Origin: Trinickia fusca
Lineage (GTDB): Bacteria; Pseudomonadota; Gammaproteobacteria; Burkholderiales; Burkholderiaceae
Assembly (NCBI RefSeq): GCF_003628145.1
Contig: NZ_RBZV01000005.1
Coordinates: 62,001 to 126,000 of the forward strand
Reading direction: 5' to 3'
Length of the DNA: 64,000 nt
This document shows positions 37,405-47,243 of the stretch, one piece after another; the first letter of the stretch is position 1; every line of letters starts with the position of its first letter. Position numbers and translations under genes: made by a program. The notes below the pieces were generated by a model. That model did no database searches. It saw only the letters and a program-made list of their open reading frames with translations, and was not told where the DNA came from.

Positions 37405-37428
37405 GCGCACCGGCATTTGCCTGACCGG

Positions 37429-37445
37429 CCAACCCTACGGGTTGG
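37429..37445. terminator. Hairpin between convergent genes
   Basis: CCAACCC-TAC-GGGTTGG forms a seven-base stem at the junction of the DUF3563 gene and the convergent membrane-protein gene, overlapping the latter's stop codon. It lacks a T-run on either strand, so termination is only possible. Confidence 0.35.
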
Positions 37446-38235
37446 TGCGCTCGCCGTTGCCGTTGCGTTCCTGAACGCCGAAGCAGCCGCGGTAGGTCGC
37501 GTAAAACGAGCAGTACAGCATCGTCGTTAGGGTGATCGTCGCGGGAAACAGCACGATCAGCACGTAAGGGCGCGCGCCCAGCGCATCCATCAGGATCGCC
37601 AGCCCGAACGACATGAACGAGGCTGTTCCGAACCACAGCCCCGCATAGACGATGAAAGCGCCGCGGTTGCGCCAGCAGCTGACGAGGCTGAAAAACATCG
37701 CCTTGAGGGGGGGCACATCGTGCCAGACCGTCAAAACGGGCGCGAACCAGAACACCATCGCGACCGGCACGTAGCAGCCGAGCGCGACCAGTGCCGCGAG
37801 CGGCACGGTCGAATCGGCGAGCGCATTGGGCGTGACGCCCGTACCGATCATCATCAATCTGAATAATGTCCCGCCGTCGGCGAGCGCCGAGCTTGCGAAT
37901 ACGAGCGCCATGGCCACGACATAAAGTCCGCCGAGCTCGATGAGCCGCCGCGCGGCTGCCCCACCATAAGAACGGAATCCGTCGATCAGAATGGTCGGAA
38001 ACACGGGCTTGCCCGCGACCGTGTCTCGGCAGGCAGCCATGAACCCGACTGCCACGCCTGGAATGAACACGAGCGGCAGCACCGTTCCGATGATGGGGGC
38101 TAGCGACACCACCCACATCGCCAGCAGATAGGTGAAGAAAATGGTGACGAAGGCGAGGGGGTTCTTGCGGAACAGCCAGATGCCTTGGCGGAACCAGACA
38201 TAGCCGGTTTTTGCGGGGACTTCGATCAGTTGCAT
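37435..38235 (-). CDS. BPSS1780-family membrane protein
   Basis: This 266-residue multi-pass membrane protein belongs to the uncharacterised BPSS1780-type family common in Burkholderiaceae. It starts [20 protein letters not shown] and has about six hydrophobic segments, for example [20 protein letters not shown]. The start overlaps the end of thrB by ten bases, which suggests co-transcription, but no link to threonine synthesis is known. Function unknown. Confidence 0.82.
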   Translation of the reverse strand: MQLIEVPAKTGYVWFRQGIWLFRKNPLAFVTIFFTYLLAMWVVSLAPIIGTVLPLVFIPGVAVGFMAACRDTVAGKPVFPTILIDGFRSYGGAAARRLIELGGLYVVAMALVFASSALADGGTLFRLMMIGTGVTPNALADSTVPLAALVALGCYVPVAMVFWFAPVLTVWHDVPPLKAMFFSLVSCWRNRGAFIVYAGLWFGTASFMSFGLAILMDALGARPYVLIVLFPATITLTTMLYCSFYATYRGCFGVQERNGNGERTNP

Positions 38236-39221
38236 GAGGACAGGGCGCTGAGCGTATCGGTGCCGCTCAGACGTTCGCGCAAAATGCGCTCGAAGTGAGT
38301 CGGATCGTGCGGCTGAAGCAGGGCAGCCGTACGCGGCAGATAAAAGTCATACAGACGCGAGACCCAGAAGCGGTAGGCGCCAGCGCGCAGCATGTCGCGC
38401 CAGTGGCGCAGCTCTTCTGGCGTGAACGGGCGCACGGTCTGATAGGCGCGCAACATCGCTTCAGTGCGCGCCGGATCGAGACGGCCCGTGGTGAGGTCGA
38501 CGCACCAGTCGTTGACGGTCACGGCGAGGTCGAACAACCACTTGTCACAGCCTGCGAAATAGAAATCGAAGAACCCGCCCAGCCGCACGCTATGTCCCGT
38601 GTCGGGCGCGGCCGGCGCGAACAGCACGTTGTCGCGGAACAGATCGCAGTGGCAAGGGCCTTCGGGCATCGCCGCGTAATCGCTTGACGCAAAAAACGCC
38701 GTTTGATGAGCGAGCTCGGCCTCGAGCAATTCGCGCTGTGCGTCGCCGACGAACGGCAATACGACCGGCACCGTTTGCTGCCACCATCCAAGGCTGCGCA
38801 GGTTCGGCTGGCGGTGCTCGAAGTCGCGGCCGGCCAAGTGCATGCGCGCGAGCATCTGGCCGACTTCGGCGCAGTGCTCCACGCCGGGCGCGAGTTCGGC
38901 CGAGCCCGCGAGCTTCGTGACGAACGCGGTGGGCTTGCCGTGCAGCAGGCCGAACAGCGCGCCGTCGTTGCGCGGCACGGGATCGGGCGCCGGTACGCCA
39001 TGCGAGGCCAAGTGGCGCATCAGATCGAGGTAGAACGGTAGCTGCTCGGCCGTCAATTTCTCGAAGATCGTGAGGACGTAAGCGCCGTGCGTCGTCGTGA
39101 CGAAGAAATTACTGTTTTCGATGCCCGACGGAATGCCACGGAAATCGACGATTTCGCCGAGATCGTAGTGGCGCATCCATTGCGCGAGATCGGTGTCGGT
39201 GACGACGGTAAATACGGCCAT
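38226..39221 (-). CDS. thrB: Homoserine kinase ThrB (aminoglycoside-phosphotransferase fold)
   Basis: This is the ThrB of the APH/choline-kinase-like type found in proteobacteria such as Burkholderia and Pseudomonas, which phosphorylates homoserine for threonine synthesis. The 331-residue protein starts [16 protein letters not shown] and has [13 protein letters not shown], the kinase motif [12 protein letters not shown] (about 189-200) and [20 protein letters not shown]. The ATG at 39221 fits; an open frame continues upstream without homology. Confidence 0.93.
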   Translation of the reverse strand: MAVFTVVTDTDLAQWMRHYDLGEIVDFRGIPSGIENSNFFVTTTHGAYVLTIFEKLTAEQLPFYLDLMRHLASHGVPAPDPVPRNDGALFGLLHGKPTAFVTKLAGSAELAPGVEHCAEVGQMLARMHLAGRDFEHRQPNLRSLGWWQQTVPVVLPFVGDAQRELLEAELAHQTAFFASSDYAAMPEGPCHCDLFRDNVLFAPAAPDTGHSVRLGGFFDFYFAGCDKWLFDLAVTVNDWCVDLTTGRLDPARTEAMLRAYQTVRPFTPEELRHWRDMLRAGAYRFWVSRLYDFYLPRTAALLQPHDPTHFERILRERLSGTDTLSALSSCN

Positions 39222-39367
39222 TGCAAAAGGCTTCGGGTTCGGGTGAAACGGAGGTGGTGCAACGCGGCGGAGCGGCGAAGACCGACTCGAGCTGCCGCGC
39301 ACAAGCAAGGACACGGCCGACGGGCCGGCCACGTCAAGCGGCGGGTCCGTCGGCCGTTCAGTTCAGG

Positions 39368-39766
39368 TCAATAATGCAGGTTGATCGACGGCAGGCGGGT
39401 AGACGGCTGGCCGGCATCGTGCACTTTGGGCGACGTATCGGGCGAGGCGCTCATTTGATAGTGCGTGCCGAAATTCGAATGCACGTCGATTTCGACGGGC
39501 TTGCCCTTGTCACGGTACTCGGTGATCTCGGTGCCGTTCACGCTTTTTTCGTGATAGCTCGGCGTACGCGGCACGTCGTTGATGTTCACTTTAGACGTGA
39601 CCTCGGCGGCCGGACGATTGATGGCGGTCAGATCGGGCAACCCGGCTGCCTCGTTGGCAGAACGGGCAGCGGCGCGCGCTTGCGCGTTGTCGGCGGGCTG
39701 TGCCGCTACGGCGACGTTGCACACGGCGAGCAGCGCGGCAACGGCGGCGGGAACGTACGGCTTCAT
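39368..39766 (-). CDS. DUF2782 family secreted protein
   Basis: This 132-residue protein has a signal peptide (about 1-22, PAAVAALLAVCNVAVAAQ) and a short DUF2782 core near residue 78 (NGTEITEYRDKGKPVEIDV). DUF2782 genes are often found near thrB and polA in beta-proteobacteria, as here. The function is unknown. A 146-base gap separates it from thrB on the same strand. Confidence 0.8.
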   Translation of the reverse strand: MKPYVPAAVAALLAVCNVAVAAQPADNAQARAAARSANEAAGLPDLTAINRPAAEVTSKVNINDVPRTPSYHEKSVNGTEITEYRDKGKPVEIDVHSNFGTHYQMSASPDTSPKVHDAGQPSTRLPSINLHY

Positions 39767-39955
39767 GATATTTCTCCAAGGAATCTCTCGATTCTAGCAA
39801 ATGAGGCCGCTTTTTCGGCTGCCCGACAGTGCTTTCCGTCGCATGTTTGCACAGGTTCGCGACTCGTGCGGCGCGGGCGGCATAGGCCGTTCGGCCGGGG
39901 CTCGGCACATTTGCACTTCGTGGTAATGTCGTTTCATCGAACGAGGCAAATGACG

Positions 39956-41482
39956 ATGAAAAACGATCTGACGCAATCTGCGCGGGCCATGCGCCCGAAC
40001 GAGTTTCCGACTGAAGCCTTTCTTGACGCGGCCGATGCGGTCGCCAGGCTGTCGGCCATTTACGAGGCGAATACGGCGTTTCTGCGCGATGCGTTCGCCC
40101 GCTACCGACGCAACGAATCGTTCCCAGAGCGCGTGCGTGCATGTTATCCGTTCGTGCGCGTGACGACCGAGATCAACACGCACATCGATTCGCGCCGCTC
40201 GTATGGTTTCGTCGCGGGCCCGGGCGTCTATGAGACGACGGTCACGCGTCCCGATCTGTTCGGCAACTACTACCGCGAGCAATTACGTCTGCTGGCGAAG
40301 AATCATCACGTGGCGATCGAAGTCGGCGTGTCTGCTCAGCCGATCCCGATTCACTTCGCGTTTGCCGAGGGCATCCACCTCGAAGGGGAGCTCGGCCGCG
40401 AGCGGCTCATGGCGATGCGTGACGTGTTCGATACCCCCGATCTCGCGCAGCTGGACGATCGCATCGTCAACGGTACGTTCGAGCCGTTGCCGGGTGAGCC
40501 GGATCCGCTCGCGCTGTTTACGGCGCCGCGCGTCGATTTTTCGTTGCATCGGCTCAAGCACTACACGGCCACATCGCCGACGCACATCCAGAACTACGTG
40601 CTCTACACGAACTACCAGTTCTATATCGACGAGTTCACGAAGCTGGGTCATCAGATGATGGAGCATACCGATGACGACGAACTGCGTGCCTATCGCAGCG
40701 AGTACACGTCGTTCGTCGAGCCTGGTGACGTGATCACCTACAACGCGAATCTCGGCGAGCAGGCGGACGAGGGCTCCGTGCCTGCGCGTTTGCCGCAGAT
40801 GCCGGCGTATCACTTGAAGCGCGCGGACGGCAGCGGGATCACGATGATCAATATCGGCGTGGGCCCGTCCAATGCCAAGACGATCACCGACCACATCGCG
40901 GTGTTGCGTCCGCATGCCTGGATCATGCTGGGGCACTGCGCGGGCCTGCGCAATACGCAGCGGCTTGGCGACTATGTGCTTGCGCACGGCTACGTGCGCG
41001 AAGACCACGTGCTCGATGCCGATCTACCATTGTGGGTGCCGATTCCTGCGCTGGCCGAAGTGCAGGTTGCGCTCGAGCGTGCTGTGGCGAGTGTGACGCA
41101 GCTCGAAGGCGTTGAGTTGAAGCGCGTGATGCGTACGGGGACGGTGGCGAGCGTCGATAACCGTAACTGGGAGTTGCGCGATCACCGCGAGCCGGTACAG
41201 CGGTTATCGCAGAGCCGCGCGGTGGCGCTCGATATGGAGAGCGCGACGATTGCGGCGAACGGGTTCCGCTTCCGTGTGCCGTATGGGACGTTGTTGTGCG
41301 TGTCGGACAAGCCGCTGCATGGCGAGCTCAAGCTGCCCGGTATGGCCGATCAGTTCTATCGCGCGCAGGTCGATCAGCATTTGCAGATCGGCGTGAAGGC
41401 GATGGAGTTGTTGCGGATGAACGGGCTCGATCGACTACATAGTCGGAAGCTGCGTAGTTTTGCAGAGGTGGCGTTTCAGTAG
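39956..41482 (+). CDS. amn: AMP nucleosidase
   Basis: Amn splits AMP into adenine and ribose-5-phosphate. The 508-residue protein has the N-terminal Amn-specific domain (about 1-180) and a C-terminal nucleoside-phosphorylase-like domain (about 280-490). In the latter ITMINIGVGPSNAKTITDH, WIMLGHCAGLRN and SRAVALDMESATIAANGFR are clear. GAGG lies nine bases before the ATG at 39956; the ATG at 39950 is in frame but only three bases away. A strong hairpin terminator follows. The next long gene encodes a LOG protein, another nucleotide N-glycosidase. Confidence 0.93.
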   Translation: MKNDLTQSARAMRPNEFPTEAFLDAADAVARLSAIYEANTAFLRDAFARYRRNESFPERVRACYPFVRVTTEINTHIDSRRSYGFVAGPGVYETTVTRPDLFGNYYREQLRLLAKNHHVAIEVGVSAQPIPIHFAFAEGIHLEGELGRERLMAMRDVFDTPDLAQLDDRIVNGTFEPLPGEPDPLALFTAPRVDFSLHRLKHYTATSPTHIQNYVLYTNYQFYIDEFTKLGHQMMEHTDDDELRAYRSEYTSFVEPGDVITYNANLGEQADEGSVPARLPQMPAYHLKRADGSGITMINIGVGPSNAKTITDHIAVLRPHAWIMLGHCAGLRNTQRLGDYVLAHGYVREDHVLDADLPLWVPIPALAEVQVALERAVASVTQLEGVELKRVMRTGTVASVDNRNWELRDHREPVQRLSQSRAVALDMESATIAANGFRFRVPYGTLLCVSDKPLHGELKLPGMADQFYRAQVDQHLQIGVKAMELLRMNGLDRLHSRKLRSFAEVAFQ

Positions 41483-41513
41483 AAAAGCGGTGGTAAGCAG
41501 TGTGTGGCGCATA

Positions 41514-41543
41514 GACGAAACCCGCCTTGTGGCGGGTTTCGTC
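41514..41543 (+). terminator. Hairpin terminator downstream of amn
   Basis: GACGAAACCCGCC and GGCGGGTTTCGTC form a perfect 13-base stem around TTGT, 31 bases after the amn stop. The following T content is modest. It lies between amn and a convergent small gene, so it may act in both directions. Confidence 0.8.
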
Positions 41544-41551
41544 GTCTTGGA

Positions 41552-41740
41552 TCAGAGGGGGAACAGTTTGCCGAGGGCTTGCGCGGCACCAAGAAGTGCG
41601 GTTGCCCAGAGTAACGGGAGCCAGCGCGTTTCGCGGTCCAGTTTTCTCGCTTCCGCCGAGAGCTTGGCAGTCTCTGCGCTGAGCTTGATGGCTTCCATAA
41701 AGAGCTTCGTGAGCTCAGCTTCAAATTTCTGTCTGTCCAC
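41552..41740 (-). CDS. Small coiled-coil plus transmembrane protein (unknown function)
   Basis: This 62-residue protein has an N-terminal helical, coiled-coil-like part with a repeating Lys-Leu-Ser-Ala-Glu pattern (FMEAIKLSAETAKLSAEA) and one C-terminal membrane segment (LPLLWATALLGAAQAL). The start is a GTG with GGGGA about eight bases upstream. I recall similar short proteins in Burkholderiaceae but know no function. It is convergent with amn. Confidence 0.6.
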   Translation of the reverse strand: MDRQKFEAELTKLFMEAIKLSAETAKLSAEARKLDRETRWLPLLWATALLGAAQALGKLFPL

Positions 41741-42073
41741 GGTCGTTTCCCCGCTAGCGTCAAGTCGTCAAGCAACTCACGCAGCATCATCCAGATGCGA
41801 GTCATGCTGACCTTTTGTCAAATTTATCAGACGCTTATACAGAAGATGCGAAAGAAAATTGCCGCCTGGAAACGTCACCCAAATGATGGAATAGGAGAGG
41901 TAGGAATCCGGCGATTGGATCGCCGCACGAGAACGTGCCGGGTCAGCCCCATGACCCAGTAAACGAAATAACCCCATCGCCACGTGCCGTGCTGCGCACA
42001 TGACGATGGGGCAGGCCTTTGATCTGCGAATCGAGTTCGATTCAGCGTCTCAACGTCTTAACGTTTCAACGAC
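41741..42073. other. Non-coding stretch between the small membrane protein and the LOG gene
   Basis: I see no supported gene in these 333 bases. They contain the likely terminator of the minus-strand LOG gene at 41972-42011 and three degenerate TYTYAACG copies at about 42046-42070. The stretch looks more AT-rich than its surroundings. Confidence 0.55.
41972..42011 (-). terminator. Terminator of the LOG-family gene
   Basis: CCCCATCG (41972-41979) and CGATGGGG (42004-42011) pair perfectly, with further partial pairing inside the loop. On the minus strand the stem is followed by TTATTTCGTTT. It lies 63 bases after the LOG stop codon. Confidence 0.65.
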
Positions 42074-42820
42074 TCACAGATAGAACATCCGATCCTCATC
42101 CGACTTCGCCGCATGAGGCTCGGCTTGTTCCTCGCGATCCTCGTAGAACGCGAGCACTGCCTCGAGCACCTGGTCGGGATCGTCGATCACTTGCATGAGG
42201 TTCACGTCGTCGGGATTGATGAGCCCCATCGGCACGAGTGCCGTCTCGAACCACTTGAGCAACCCCGTCCAGAACTCGCCGCCGACGAGGATGATCGGCA
42301 CGTGACGCGACTTCTTCGTTTGGATCAGCGTGAGCACTTCAGCCAGTTCGTCGAGTGTGCCGAAGCCACCCGGCATCACGATGACGGCATCGGAGTTTTT
42401 GACGAACGTAACCTTGCGCGTGAAGAAGTGGCGGAAGCGCAACGAGATGTCTTGCCACTGATTGCCCGACTGCTCGTGCGGCAATTCGATGTTGAGCCCG
42501 ACCGACGGAGCCTTGCCCGCGTGCGCGCCTTTGTTGGCCGCTTCCATGATGCCGGGGCCGCCGCCCGAAATGACGGCGAAGCCGGCATCGGACAGCTTGC
42601 GGGCGATCTGAGTGGCGAGCTTGTAATAGGGCGAACTCGGTTTCAAACGCGCCGAACCATAGATGCTGACAGCCGGGCGAATCTCCGAAAGGTACTCGGT
42701 CGCCTCGATGAACTCTGCCATAATCGTGAACATCTGCCACGATGCGCGAGCCTTTTTGGCTGTCGCGCGTTCTTGATCTGCGAGTGATCGCAGACTCGGA
42801 ATCACTTTTCTCTTGTTCAT
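42074..42820 (-). CDS. LOG-family nucleotide phosphoribohydrolase (TIGR00730)
   Basis: LOG-type enzymes cut the N-glycosidic bond of nucleoside 5-monophosphates; plant and some bacterial forms release cytokinins. The 248-residue protein has both hallmarks: GGGPGIMEAANKGA (about 86-99) and PGGFGTLDE (150-158, with catalytic Glu158 and nearby Arg). An N-terminal helical region (about 1-45) makes it longer than the smallest LOG proteins. Its ATG lies one base from the divergent polA ATG and has no clear ribosome-binding site. The substrate could be AMP or another nucleotide; the amn gene nearby acts on the same kind of bond. Confidence 0.88.
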   Translation of the reverse strand: MNKRKVIPSLRSLADQERATAKKARASWQMFTIMAEFIEATEYLSEIRPAVSIYGSARLKPSSPYYKLATQIARKLSDAGFAVISGGGPGIMEAANKGAHAGKAPSVGLNIELPHEQSGNQWQDISLRFRHFFTRKVTFVKNSDAVIVMPGGFGTLDELAEVLTLIQTKKSRHVPIILVGGEFWTGLLKWFETALVPMGLINPDDVNLMQVIDDPDQVLEAVLAFYEDREEQAEPHAAKSDEDRMFYL

Positions 42821-42821
42821 A

Positions 42822-45617
42822 ATGCCTGCTGAACGGAACCTGAAAGGTAAGACCCTGGTATTGGTCGACGGATCAAGCTATCTCTATCGGGCCTACCATG
42901 CGATGCCTGACTTGCGCGGCCCTGGCGGCGAACCGACCGGTGCGCTCTACGGAATCGTCAACATGCTACGACGCATGCGCAAGGAAGTCTCGGCAGAGTA
43001 TAGCGCGTGCGTGTTCGACGCAAAGGGCAAGACGTTCCGTGACGATTGGTACCCCGAGTACAAAGCCCATCGTCCCTCGATGCCCGAGGACCTCGTCAAG
43101 CAGATCGAGCCGATCCATTTCGCCGTGCGCGCGCTGGGCTGGCCGCTGTTGATGGTCGACGGCGTCGAGGCCGACGACGTGATCGGCACACTGGCCGCCG
43201 AGGCCGAACGCCAAGGGATGAACGTAATCGTCTCGACAGGCGACAAAGACCTCGCGCAGCTCGTCAGCGATCACGTCACGCTCGTCAACACGATGACCAA
43301 CGAGACGCTCGATCGTGATGCCGTGATCGGCAAGTTCGGCGTGCCGCCCGAGCTGATCGTCGATTACCTGTCGTTGATCGGCGACACCGTCGACAACGTG
43401 CCCGGCGTCGACAAGTGCGGGCCGAAGACGGCTGTCAAATGGCTCACGCAGTATGAAACGCTCGATGGCGTCATGGCCAACGCGGGCGAGATCAAGGGCG
43501 CGGTCGGTGAGAACCTGCGCCGTGCGCTCGACTTCCTGCCGCTCGCGAGAAAGCTCGTCACGGTCGAGCGTGCATGCGATCTGAACGGCCACGTCGCCTC
43601 GATCGAAGACACGCTCGCCACGCGTCCCGAAGCGCCGCTCGAGCTACGCGAGCTCTTCATGCGCCACGGCCTCAAGACCTGGCTGCGTGAAGTGGAAGCG
43701 CTGATCGCGCGCGCCGAAGATGCGCAGGGCAATGGCGCCGCACCAGGCGATGAGGCCGTACAGGGCGAGGCTGATCTGTTTGCCACGGCGTCTGCGCCGA
43801 CGCTCGCGCCCGAGCGCCACTACGAGACCGTGCAAACGTGGGAGCACTTCGATGCGTGGCTCGCGAAGATCGATGCGGCGCCGCTCACGTCGTTCGATAC
43901 GGAGACCACCTCGCTCGATCCGATGACGGCTCAGCTCGTAGGCTTCTCGTTGTCGGTCGAGGCAGGCTCTGCAGCCTACATTCCGCTGGCCCACCGTGGT
44001 CCCGATGCACCCGAGCAGCTGCCGCGCGACGAAGTGCTCGCCAAGCTCAAGCCCTGGCTCGAGAGCGCCGAGAAAAAGAAGGTCGGCCAGCATCTGAAAT
44101 ACGACGAGCAGGTGCTTGCCAACTACGGCATCGCATTCGACGGCATCGAGCACGACACGCTGCTCGAATCGTACGTGCTCGAATCGCATCGTCCGCACGA
44201 CATGGACAGCCTGGCCATGCGTCACCTCGGCGTCAAGACGATCAAGTACGAGGACGTCGCAGGCAAGGGCGCGCAACAGATCGGCTTCGACGAAGTGCCG
44301 CTCGCTACTGCAGCCGAATATGCGGCCGAGGACGCCGACATCACGTACCAGCTGCATACGACGCTGTTCCCGCAGATCGAATCGGAGCCGGGGCTGCTGC
44401 GCGTATATCGCGAGATCGAGATCCCGACTTCGCGCGTGCTGCGCACGATCGAACGCAATGGCGTGCTGATCGATGCAGAGAAGCTGCGTCGGCAAAGCAG
44501 CGAGATCGCGACGCGGCTCGTCGAGCTCGAAGCCGAGGCTTATGTGCTTGCCGGTGGCGAGTTCAATCTCGGGTCGCCGAAGCAGATCGGCCAGATTTTC
44601 TTCGAGCGCTTGCAACTGCCCATCATCAAGAAGACGCCGAGCGGTGCGCCGTCGACCGACGAAGAAGTGCTGCAAAAGCTTGCCGAGGACTATCCGTTGC
44701 CCAAGCTGTTGCTCGAGCATCGCGGGCTCTCGAAGCTGAAGTCGACCTATACCGACAAGCTGCCGCGCATGGTCAATGCGAGCACCGGGCGTGTGCACAC
44801 GAACTATGCACAGGCCGTCGCGGTGACGGGCCGCCTCGCCTCGAACGATCCCAACTTGCAGAACATCCCCGTGCGTACGGCCGAAGGGCGCCGCATTCGC
44901 GAAGCGTTCATCGCGCCGGAGGGCAGCAAGATCATCTCGGCCGATTATTCGCAGATCGAGCTGCGGATCATGGCGCACATCTCGGGCGACGAATCGCTGC
45001 TGCGGGCCTTCTCGCAAGGCGAAGACATCCACCGCGCCACGGCCGCCGAAGTGTTCGGCGTGACGCCGCTCGAGGTGACGAGCGATCAGCGTCGCATCGC
45101 GAAGGTCATCAACTTCGGCCTGATCTACGGCATGAGCTCCTTCGGCCTCGCATCGAACCTCGGCATCACGCGCGATGCGGCCAAGCTCTATATCGACCGC
45201 TATTTCGCCCGCTACCCGGGCGTCGCGCGCTACATGGACGACACGCGTGCCAGCGCCAAGCAAAAGGGCTATGTGGAGACGGTGTTCGGCCGTCGTCTGT
45301 GGTTGCCCGAGATCAATGGCGGCAATGGTCCGCGTCGTCAGGCGGCCGAGCGTGCGGCCATCAACGCGCCGATGCAGGGCACGGCGGCGGATCTCATCAA
45401 GATGTCGATGATCGCGGTTCAGTCCTGGCTCGAGCGCGAGCAGGCCAATAGCCGCATGATCATGCAAGTCCACGACGAACTCGTGCTCGAAGTGCCCGAC
45501 GACGAACTGCCGACCGTCCGCGAGAAACTGCCGCAGTTGATGTGCGGCGTCGCGGCGCTCAAGGTGCCGCTCGTGGCGGAGGTGGGCGTCGGCGCGAACT
45601 GGGAAGAAGCGCATTGA
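42822..45617 (+). CDS. polA: DNA polymerase I
   Basis: PolA fills gaps and removes RNA primers during replication and repair. The 931-residue protein has three parts. The 5-prime nuclease is at about 1-300 (TLVLVDGSSYLYRAYHAM, GVEADDVIGTLA). The proofreading exonuclease is at about 340-530, with active-site acids in SFDTETTSLD, HLKYDEQVL and AAEDADITYQ, so proofreading looks intact. The polymerase domain has motif A SADYSQIELRIMAHI, motif B RRIAKVINFGLIYGMSSFG and motif C MQVHDELVLEVP. The ATG at 42822 is one base from the LOG start; its promoter must lie inside the LOG coding region. Confidence 0.97.
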   Translation: MPAERNLKGKTLVLVDGSSYLYRAYHAMPDLRGPGGEPTGALYGIVNMLRRMRKEVSAEYSACVFDAKGKTFRDDWYPEYKAHRPSMPEDLVKQIEPIHFAVRALGWPLLMVDGVEADDVIGTLAAEAERQGMNVIVSTGDKDLAQLVSDHVTLVNTMTNETLDRDAVIGKFGVPPELIVDYLSLIGDTVDNVPGVDKCGPKTAVKWLTQYETLDGVMANAGEIKGAVGENLRRALDFLPLARKLVTVERACDLNGHVASIEDTLATRPEAPLELRELFMRHGLKTWLREVEALIARAEDAQGNGAAPGDEAVQGEADLFATASAPTLAPERHYETVQTWEHFDAWLAKIDAAPLTSFDTETTSLDPMTAQLVGFSLSVEAGSAAYIPLAHRGPDAPEQLPRDEVLAKLKPWLESAEKKKVGQHLKYDEQVLANYGIAFDGIEHDTLLESYVLESHRPHDMDSLAMRHLGVKTIKYEDVAGKGAQQIGFDEVPLATAAEYAAEDADITYQLHTTLFPQIESEPGLLRVYREIEIPTSRVLRTIERNGVLIDAEKLRRQSSEIATRLVELEAEAYVLAGGEFNLGSPKQIGQIFFERLQLPIIKKTPSGAPSTDEEVLQKLAEDYPLPKLLLEHRGLSKLKSTYTDKLPRMVNASTGRVHTNYAQAVAVTGRLASNDPNLQNIPVRTAEGRRIREAFIAPEGSKIISADYSQIELRIMAHISGDESLLRAFSQGEDIHRATAAEVFGVTPLEVTSDQRRIAKVINFGLIYGMSSFGLASNLGITRDAAKLYIDRYFARYPGVARYMDDTRASAKQKGYVETVFGRRLWLPEINGGNGPRRQAAERAAINAPMQGTAADLIKMSMIAVQSWLEREQANSRMIMQVHDELVLEVPDDELPTVREKLPQLMCGVAALKVPLVAEVGVGANWEEAH

Positions 45618-45731
45618 GGCGCTGACGTCCTTCGCCTGCCTGTCGCTTATCGGCTGTTTATCGGCTGCTCCCAGGTCTCGTGGCGCGCGTGCGAGCAAAC
45701 GAATCCGCAACGGCACATACGGAGGATCAGC

Positions 45732-47081
45732 ATGCATCGTTTCATCGTCGTGGGGGGAGGGGCAGGCGGGCTCGAGCTGGCGACGCGTCTCGGCGACCGC
45801 TATGGTCCGCGAAGAAACAAAGGCAACGCGCGTGCGCTCGTGACGCTCGTCGATCGCTATCCGACGCATATCTGGAAGCCGCTGTTGCATGAGGTGGCGG
45901 CCGGCAGCATGGATCCGTTCACGCAGGAGCTCGAATACGCGGCGCAGGCGCGCTGGCATGGCTTCGAATTTCAGCAGGGTGAGCTGACGGGCGTCGACCG
46001 CACCGCGAAACGCATCACGCTTGGGCCCGTCATCGACGACGACGGCGCCGAGCTGTTGCCGGAGCGTGAGCTCGAATACGACACGCTCGTGATCGCGATC
46101 GGCAGCACGACGCACTTCTTCGGCGTGCAGGGGGCTGCGGAGCATTCGATCGCACTCGATACCGTCGAGCAGGCCGAGCGGTTTCGCAAGCGTTTGATTG
46201 CCGCATGCATGCGTGCAGAGCACCAGCAGCCCGAGGCAGTCGAAAATGGTCCCGGCGCGTCGCCCGAACCGGAGCCGCGCATTCAGGTCGCCATTGTCGG
46301 TGGTGGGGCCACGGGCGTGGAGCTGTCGGCCGAATTGCGCAACACCGCGCAGGTGCTGTCCGCATATGGGCTGCATAAGCTCGACCCGCGCTACGACATC
46401 GGCATCGTGTTGATCGAAGCCGGGCCGCGCATTCTGCCCGCGCTGCAGGAGCGCGTCTCAAGCGCGACGTCGGAGCTGCTGTCCAAGCTCGGCGTCAAGC
46501 AGATGATCGGCGAGACCGTGGCGGAGGTCGCGCCCGGTACGGTGCGTACGGCGAGCGGCAAGGCGGTGCGCGCCGATCTTTGCGTGTGGGCGGCCGGCAT
46601 CAAGGCGCCGACCGTGCTCGGCAAGCTCGATGGGCTTTCCGTCACGCGGCTCGGTCAATTGTCGGTGCGGCGCACGTTGCAGACCGAACTGGACGACAAC
46701 ATCTTTGCGCTCGGCGACTGCGCTGCATGCCCGTGGCCAGGCAACGAGCGCAACGTGCCGCCACGCGCGCAGGCGGCACACCAGCAGGCGAGCTTTCTGC
46801 TGAAGGCGCTCGCTTGCAGGCTCGAGGGCAAGCCGTTGCCCGAATTCACGTACCGCGATTTCGGCTCGCTCGTCTCGCTCGGCCATTTCAGTGCGGTCGG
46901 CAATCTGATGGGCGGGCTGATCGGCGGCAGTATGCTCGTCGAAGGCTTGTTTGCACGCTTCATGTACATGTCGCTGTATCGGCTGCATATCGCGGCGTTG
47001 CACGGCTATCCGCGGATGATGCTCGATACGGTGGCTCACTGGCTGAGGCGTACCACGCTGCCGCGCGTGAAACTGCATTGA
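45732..47081 (+). CDS. Type II NADH dehydrogenase-like FAD oxidoreductase
   Basis: This 449-residue flavoprotein resembles NDH-2, which passes electrons from NADH to quinone at the membrane without pumping protons. [15 protein letters not shown] (about 4-18) binds FAD and [17 protein letters not shown] (about 187-203) binds NAD(P)[13 protein letters not shown] is the second FAD motif, and the C-terminal region (about 390-430, [14 protein letters not shown]) is hydrophobic and may anchor it. GGAGG lies seven bases before the ATG. Other members of this family use ferredoxin or sulfide, so the acceptor is inferred. Confidence 0.9.
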   Translation: MHRFIVVGGGAGGLELATRLGDRYGPRRNKGNARALVTLVDRYPTHIWKPLLHEVAAGSMDPFTQELEYAAQARWHGFEFQQGELTGVDRTAKRITLGPVIDDDGAELLPERELEYDTLVIAIGSTTHFFGVQGAAEHSIALDTVEQAERFRKRLIAACMRAEHQQPEAVENGPGASPEPEPRIQVAIVGGGATGVELSAELRNTAQVLSAYGLHKLDPRYDIGIVLIEAGPRILPALQERVSSATSELLSKLGVKQMIGETVAEVAPGTVRTASGKAVRADLCVWAAGIKAPTVLGKLDGLSVTRLGQLSVRRTLQTELDDNIFALGDCAACPWPGNERNVPPRAQAAHQQASFLLKALACRLEGKPLPEFTYRDFGSLVSLGHFSAVGNLMGGLIGGSMLVEGLFARFMYMSLYRLHIAALHGYPRMMLDTVAHWLRRTTLPRVKLH

Positions 47082-47243
47082 CACTGCATTAAGGCGCAAC
47101 AAGGGGGCGGACGTCTGTGGCCGCTTAGCCGAGCTCGGCTATCTCGCGATCGCCCCCACTCTTTACTCGCGTCAAGGCGACCCGTTGGCCTCAGGGTGCA
47201 CGGCGTAGCCTGACGTCGCGGCTGCGCCGTGCGGGAACGGGGC

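Noticed and set aside
43644-46376. A very long open frame antisense to polA and the NADH dehydrogenase gene (910 codons)
   Set aside because: It is a high-GC mirror of real genes, spans two unrelated genes and their gap, is rich in Arg/Ala/His, and shows no family motif.
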